A DNA stretch of 15,858 bases from Thermoplasmatales archaeon ex4484_36 (GTDB taxonomy: Archaea > Thermoplasmatota > Penumbrarchaeia > Penumbrarchaeales > EX4484-36): NCBI GenBank assembly GCA_002254765.1, contig NJDV01000029.1:1-15858 (forward strand), written 5' to 3'. The notes beneath the pieces were generated by a model. That model was given only the letters and a program-made list of their open reading frames with translations. It made no database searches and was not told the DNA's origin. Shown here piece after piece: positions 12,912 to 15,858 of this stretch; position 1 is the first letter of the stretch; each line of letters opens with the position of its first letter. The position numbers and the translations under genes are program-made.

Positions 12912-14920
12912 GTCATCCACCTCCCCAGAAGGCTTCCTACGGCCGTTATCAGAAGTGCCACTGCGTAGGCTAGTGCAACTAAATATACTGTGGCGAAGGC
13001 GGTCCATTTCCAAGAGCGCGTCTCGGCCCTTATGGTAGCAAGGGTCGCAAGGCAAGGAACATAGATGAGCACGAAGGCCATGAAGGAGTAGGCTTGAAGG
13101 GGTGTAAAGGTGCTCTGAAGGGAGGATCTGAGCGTAGCCTCCTCTCCCCCGCTGGGGCTGTAAAGCGTCCCCAGCGCCCCCACCACAATCTCCTTGGCCA
13201 GAAATCCCAAAAGGAGGGCTACCACAAGTCTCCAGTCCCATCCCATCGGTCTGAAGAGGGGCTCCGCCACCCTCCCTATGTACGCCAGATAAGTGTGGTT
13301 TATATCGCTGCCTGGCCCCCCTGGGTAGGTGGAGAGGAACCACACCACCACCACCCCGGCGAATATTATTGTCCCGGCCCTCTTCACGAAAGCGCTACCC
13401 CTCTCCCATGTGTTCAAAAGAACAGCCTTTAAGGAGGGAAGGCGGTAGGGAGGCATCTCAAGGATTAACGGGGAGGGCTTTCCCTTCACAACAAACCTTC
13501 TGAGAAACAGTGTGGTTACAACAGCTAGAAGTATTCCGAGCAGATACATAGAGAGTATGACGCTCCCCTCCCTTCCTGCGAAAAATATTCCGGCGAAGAG
13601 GATGTAAACCGGCAGACGGGCGGAGCAGGACATGAGGGGAGCTATAAGGATTGTGACCAGGCGGTCCTTTTCATCCTCTATAGTCCTAGTTGCCATTATT
13701 GCTGGAACGTTGCAGCCGAAGCCCACAAGCATAGGTATAAATGCCTTCCCAGGCAGCCCTATCCTGTACATTGCCCTGTCCATGACAAAGGCGGCCCTTG
13801 CCATATAGCCGGAATCCTCCAGCAGGGAGAGGGCGAGAAAGATCAGGAATATGTTCGGGGTAAAGATGAGCACGGATCCTACGCCGTTTATTATGCCATC
13901 GGATATGAGGGAGGAGAGGGCCGCATTCGATATGTTTCTGGTGGCGAAGGATGCCAACTGTGAGAAGAGAAAGTCAATGGCATCCACGAAGGGTTCGGCC
14001 ACCCTGAAGGTGAACTCAAAGACGGCCCACATAAGGGCGAAGAACATAAGGAGCCCGAAGATAGGGTGTGAAGTGACCCTGTCCAGAAGATCTGTGTAGC
14101 TCCACTCCTCTCTTCCCCCCGTTATGGACTCCCCGACTATATCCTCTATGAGCTCATACCTCTTGTCAGCGAAGAATATGACAGGGTCGTCCAGAACATT
14201 CCTTAAGTCCTTTTGGATATCTTTAATCTTCTTCGCACTCTCTTCTCCCACGGCATCCTCAATGATCTTCAATATGTCTCTGTCCCCCTCAAGGGCTCTG
14301 ACTGCCAGCCAACGGAGAGAGTATTTCTCTAGCTGGGGGTGGCTTCGCAGAACATCCACCACCCTGGCGATCATCACCTCAACCGCCCTGCCGTAGCCAA
14401 CGGTCATGTGGTGGTGACGGGGGTGTTGCGTCATCTCCTCGTATATAGCACACTTGAGGTCCTCAATACCTCTTCCTTCAACCGCTACTGTGGGGACAAC
14501 GGGGACTCTGAGGAGAGAGGAAAGCCTCTTAATGTCTATCTTAAGCCCCTTCTGCTCTGCTTCATCCATCATATTGAGGGCCACCACCACGTTGGCGCCC
14601 ATCTCGAGAAGTTGCAAAGTGAGGTAGAGGTTCCTGTGGAGGTTGGTTGAGTCTACCACATCCACCACCACTGCCGCCTCTCCGCTCAGAATATAATCTC
14701 TGGCAATTCTTTCATCTAAGGAATAGCTGCCCAGGCTGTAGGTCCCAGGTAGGTCCACCACCTCATATTTCACTCCCCTGTAACGGAACCAGCCCACCCT
14801 CTTCTCAACGGTCACCCCGGGCCAGTTCCCGACGTGATGCCTAGCCCCTGTGAGGGCGTTGAAGAGGGCGGTTTTCCCCACGTTGGGGTTTCCTGCTAGT
14901 GCCACCACGCATTTTTTCAT
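12908..14920 (-). CDS. feoB: Ferrous iron transport protein B (FeoB)
   Basis: The protein has 670 residues. The N-terminal GTPase has G1 GNPNVGKT (10-17), G2 Thr37 in NWPGVT, G3 DLPG (56-59) and G4 NMMD (116-119). A helical linker follows, then the membrane part (from about 290) with Gate regions containing LVGFGCNVPAIMATRT and, near the end, LGFLAKEIVVGALGTLYS. It imports Fe2+ across the cytoplasmic membrane. The length is normal for archaeal FeoB and no break is seen. ATG 14920 is preceded by GGAGGTC (14931-14925). It is the first gene of a minus-strand operon followed by a membrane protein and two FeoC-like remnants. No FeoA is in the window. A DtxR-like inverted repeat overlaps the predicted transcription start. 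Confidence 0.97.
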   Translation of the reverse strand: MKKCVVALAGNPNVGKTALFNALTGARHHVGNWPGVTVEKRVGWFRYRGVKYEVVDLPGTYSLGSYSLDERIARDYILSGEAAVVVDVVDSTNLHRNLYLTLQLLEMGANVVVALNMMDEAEQKGLKIDIKRLSSLLRVPVVPTVAVEGRGIEDLKCAIYEEMTQHPRHHHMTVGYGRAVEVMIARVVDVLRSHPQLEKYSLRWLAVRALEGDRDILKIIEDAVGEESAKKIKDIQKDLRNVLDDPVIFFADKRYELIEDIVGESITGGREEWSYTDLLDRVTSHPIFGLLMFFALMWAVFEFTFRVAEPFVDAIDFLFSQLASFATRNISNAALSSLISDGIINGVGSVLIFTPNIFLIFLALSLLEDSGYMARAAFVMDRAMYRIGLPGKAFIPMLVGFGCNVPAIMATRTIEDEKDRLVTILIAPLMSCSARLPVYILFAGIFFAGREGSVILSMYLLGILLAVVTTLFLRRFVVKGKPSPLILEMPPYRLPSLKAVLLNTWERGSAFVKRAGTIIFAGVVVVWFLSTYPGGPGSDINHTYLAYIGRVAEPLFRPMGWDWRLVVALLLGFLAKEIVVGALGTLYSPSGGEEATLRSSLQSTFTPLQAYSFMAFVLIYVPCLATLATIRAETRSWKWTAFATVYLVALAYAVALLITAVGSLLGRWMT

Positions 14921-14937
14921 GGGCGACCTCCGTGATG

Positions 14938-14955
14938 TTAGGTTTGGCCTAAACC
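14938..14955. promoter_or_regulatory. Candidate iron-regulator operator at the feoB promoter
   Basis: The stretch holds two overlapping inverted repeats: TTAGG-TTTGG-CCTAA (14938-14952) and GGTTT-GGCCT-AAACC (14941-14955). The TTAGG/CCTAA half sites resemble the DtxR/IdeR box. It lies between the TATA-like element and the feoB ribosome site, where a bound repressor would block initiation. The regulator itself is not in the window. Confidence 0.5.
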
Positions 14956-14961
14956 AGAGGA

Positions 14962-14971
14962 GTATAAAAAT
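14962..14971 (-). promoter_or_regulatory. TATA-like element of feoB
   Basis: ATTTTTATAC on the minus strand lies about 45 bases before ATG 14920. With usual archaeal spacing, transcription would start near 14940, inside the inverted repeat, leaving a short leader that carries the GGAGGTC site. Confidence 0.45.
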
Positions 14972-15035
14972 GTTTGACCTGACAGGTGGGAATAAGATTT
15001 TTATAAGAACTTCATTTATAGAGCTCCCGCATCGC

Positions 15036-15060
15036 TCCCCGGGGGGAGGTTCCCCGGGGA
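15036..15060 (+). repeat. GC-rich hairpin just upstream of tRNA-Ala
   Basis: TCCCCGGGG (15036-15044) and CCCCGGGGA (15052-15060) form a perfect 9-pair stem with a 7-base loop, ending 8 bases before the tRNA. TATA-like sequences lie further up (TTTTTATAAG about 14997-15006, CATTTATAG about 15013-15021), so the hairpin would be in the 5' leader of the pre-tRNA. Its role is unknown; it may guide processing. Confidence 0.5.
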
Positions 15061-15068
15061 TATATTGA

Positions 15069-15142
15069 GGGCCGGTAGATCAGCCCGGAAGATCGCCTCC
15101 TTGGCATGGAGGAGGCCGCGGGTTCAAATCCCGCCCGGTCCA
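15069..15142 (+). tRNA. tRNA-Ala (anticodon GGC)
   Basis: The acceptor stem GGGCCGG (15069-15075) pairs with CCGGTCC (15135-15141), discriminator A 15142. It includes a G3-U70 pair, the alanine identity element. The anticodon stem CCTCC/GGAGG holds the loop TTGGCAT, with GGC at 15103-15105. The T arm is GCGGG TTCAAAT CCCGC. No CCA is encoded, no intron. Its 3' part is duplicated downstream. Confidence 0.95.
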
Positions 15143-15331
15143 CCTTTAATTATTGTTCCAGCAACGGTAATTAACGTATCTAGGGCGGGATTTGAACCTC
15201 GGGTCTGTGCGGTTTCTAAAATGTATAAGAGACGATGAAACCGCACAGGCTAGAAGAATACGTCCGTAAGTGAAGTTAAAACGAAGTATTCTTCGCTGTC
15301 AAATCCCGCCCGGTCCACCTTTAATTATTGT
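15124..15331 (+). mobile_element. 175-base tRNA-Ala-associated mini-element with att-like direct repeats
   Basis: A 33-base sequence starting in the T loop of tRNA-Ala (15124-15156, TCAAATCCCGCCCGGTCCAC and 13 more bases into the downstream flank) recurs exactly at 15299-15331. Copies of a tRNA 3' end on both sides of a segment are the mark of integration by a tyrosine recombinase. The enclosed 142 bases have no plausible gene, so this is a relic, a tandem att array left by serial insertion, or a tiny element moved by an integrase encoded elsewhere. The right copy could also be the boundary of a larger island extending past the window. Confidence 0.6.
15183..15311 (+). other. Three-way-junction palindromic structure with an antisense tRNA T-arm
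   Basis: The outer stem pairs 15183-15195 with 15299-15311 (13 perfect pairs). The left strand GGGCGGGATTTGAACC (15183-15198) is also the exact complement of the tRNA-Ala T arm at 15121-15136 (16 pairs). Inside are hairpin 1, 15203-15216 with 15237-15250 (14 pairs, one G-U, 20-base loop), and hairpin 2, 15253-15261 with 15286-15294 (9 pairs, 24-base loop). It could be a structured RNA, a DNA cruciform used in recombination, or the inverted ends of a small element. No protein-coding frame explains it. Confidence 0.6.
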
Positions 15332-15373
15332 GCATGTCGAGAGGTGGGATGCACGGCAGCACCTGACAAAACG

Positions 15374-15383
15374 TTTTTATAAT
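15374..15383 (+). promoter_or_regulatory. TATA-like box for the small membrane protein gene
   Basis: TTTTTATAAT lies 31-40 bases before ATG 15414, giving a predicted transcript start a few bases before the start codon. Confidence 0.4.
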
Positions 15384-15413
15384 CATCCCTCTATTCTATC
15401 GCCTGGATGCTGT

Positions 15414-15686
15414 ATGTCTAACGGTGTCATTGTGGTTACAGGAGGTGAGAGGATTCTTCCAGGAAGACTTTTTGGGATTCTTCTTGCAGTTCTCTTTCTG
15501 CTTCCTCCCCTCCCCGGGGAGAGTGCAGGTAGCTCCACTGATATGGATGAGGGTGAGGGAAGAGGTAATTGGTGGATTCTGTTGGTGATAGCGGTAGGAG
15601 TTATCACGGGAATGGTTGTGTATGCGGTAATGAGGAAGGGAAGATCAGGAGAGAAGGAGGAAGTGAAGAGTGAAGAAGGGAGTTGA
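15414..15686 (+). CDS. Small two-helix membrane or exported protein
   Basis: This 90-residue protein has a hydrophobic segment at about 18-33 (GRLFGILLAVLFLLPPLPGE) that looks like a signal peptide or first membrane helix, a short acidic loop (SSTDMDEGEGR, 41-51), a second membrane helix (about 53-73), and a Lys/Glu-rich cytosolic tail. No family recognised. ATG 15414 is preferred because the frame upstream of it (possible from 15270) runs through the tRNA repeat and hairpin and does not look coding. The next gene starts 49 bases later with its own strong ribosome site. The loop plus positively charged tail would place the C-terminus inside the cell. Confidence 0.6.
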   Translation: MSNGVIVVTGGERILPGRLFGILLAVLFLLPPLPGESAGSSTDMDEGEGRGNWWILLVIAVGVITGMVVYAVMRKGRSGEKEEVKSEEGS

Positions 15687-15735
15687 TATAGCGAATAGAC
15701 GACAAAATAGAATCCATCACCTGGAGGGGTAGATT

Positions 15736-15858
15736 ATGATGGAAAGGAAAATCATTATAGGATTGGTTCTATTCGTTGAGGTGCTCGGTGTTTTTAGCGG
15801 AGTTAGTGTTTCTGATGTAATAAAAGGTGTAGATAGAAATATTGTGAGCGGGGAAGAA
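15736..15858 (+). CDS. N-terminus of a probable exported or membrane protein (cut by the window edge)
   Basis: ATG 15736 with GGAGGGG (15723-15729) just before it opens a frame that continues to the window end (41 codons). The start MMERKIIIGLVLFVEVLGVF is a typical signal peptide or membrane anchor: a charged start and a hydrophobic core to about residue 24. The following residues (SDVIKGVDRNIVSGEE) are polar. The family cannot be judged from this piece. It is likely co-transcribed with the preceding small membrane protein. Confidence 0.6.
   Translation, partial: MMERKIIIGLVLFVEVLGVFSGVSVSDVIKGVDRNIVSGEE

Noticed and set aside
12912..13343. N-terminal extension of the small membrane protein into feoB
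   Set aside because: The extension is opposite-frame shadow of feoB. The GTGA overlap with GGAGGTG marks the true start at 12911.
15183..15311. A CRISPR array, box C/D or H/ACA guide RNA in the structured region
   Set aside because: There is only one repeat pair, no regularly spaced repeats, no good C/D box pair and no hairpin-ACA arrangement at the right distance.
15270..15413. Upstream extension of the small membrane protein from 15270
   Set aside because: It would translate the hairpin and the tRNA repeat. The predicted TATA box at 15374-15383 lies inside it, so transcripts would start downstream.

Overview
The window looks archaeal and probably euryarchaeal. The evidence is a DUF63-type membrane protein, a TrmB-family regulator, a Taw3/TYW3 wybutosine enzyme, two tRNA genes without an encoded CCA end, AT-rich TATA-like boxes about 25-30 bases before starts, several probable leaderless or GTG/TTG starts, and strong GGAGGTGA-type ribosome sites inside operons. 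I cannot name a genus from sequence alone. Most genes are fairly GC-rich. The glycosyltransferase near 11-12 kb is clearly more AT-rich.

Layout. 1-1079: the tail of an unknown gene, then a DUF63 gene split over three reading frames. 1121-5084: a TrmB-like regulator followed by two ABC-2 type ATPase/permease pairs. The first pair is intact. The second seems to have lost the ATPase C-terminus and the permease N-terminus in one deletion. 5081-5642: a small minus-strand membrane protein, tRNA-Asp(GTC), and a possible 30-residue membrane peptide. 5652-7851 (minus): a single-domain response regulator followed by a PAS-PAS-PAS-GAF sensor that lacks the phospho-acceptor His and the ATPase domain. 7929-10868: genes that suggest tRNA modification (a Trm9-like methyltransferase, Taw3, a MoeB/ThiF/UbaA-like E1 enzyme), plus a membrane protein with two zinc ribbons. 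Taw3 and the E1-like gene diverge from one shared TATA element. 10871-12024: a GT4 glycosyltransferase broken by an exact 32-base tandem duplication. 12042-14920 (minus): a ferrous iron operon, feoB, a small membrane protein, and two degenerate paralogues of a FeoC-like winged-helix cysteine protein. A DtxR-like inverted repeat lies at the feoB promoter. 15036-15858: tRNA-Ala(GGC), a 175-base element bounded by direct copies of the tRNA 3' end with strong internal palindromes, and two small membrane or exported proteins, the last cut by the window edge.

Two themes stand out. The first is unusual gene disruption: at least five loci show frameshifts, truncation or duplication, either real decay or assembly error. 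The second is the tRNA-Ala mini-element, the best candidate for something undescribed: a 33-base att-like direct repeat enclosing an antisense T-arm copy and two long hairpins, with no room for an integrase.
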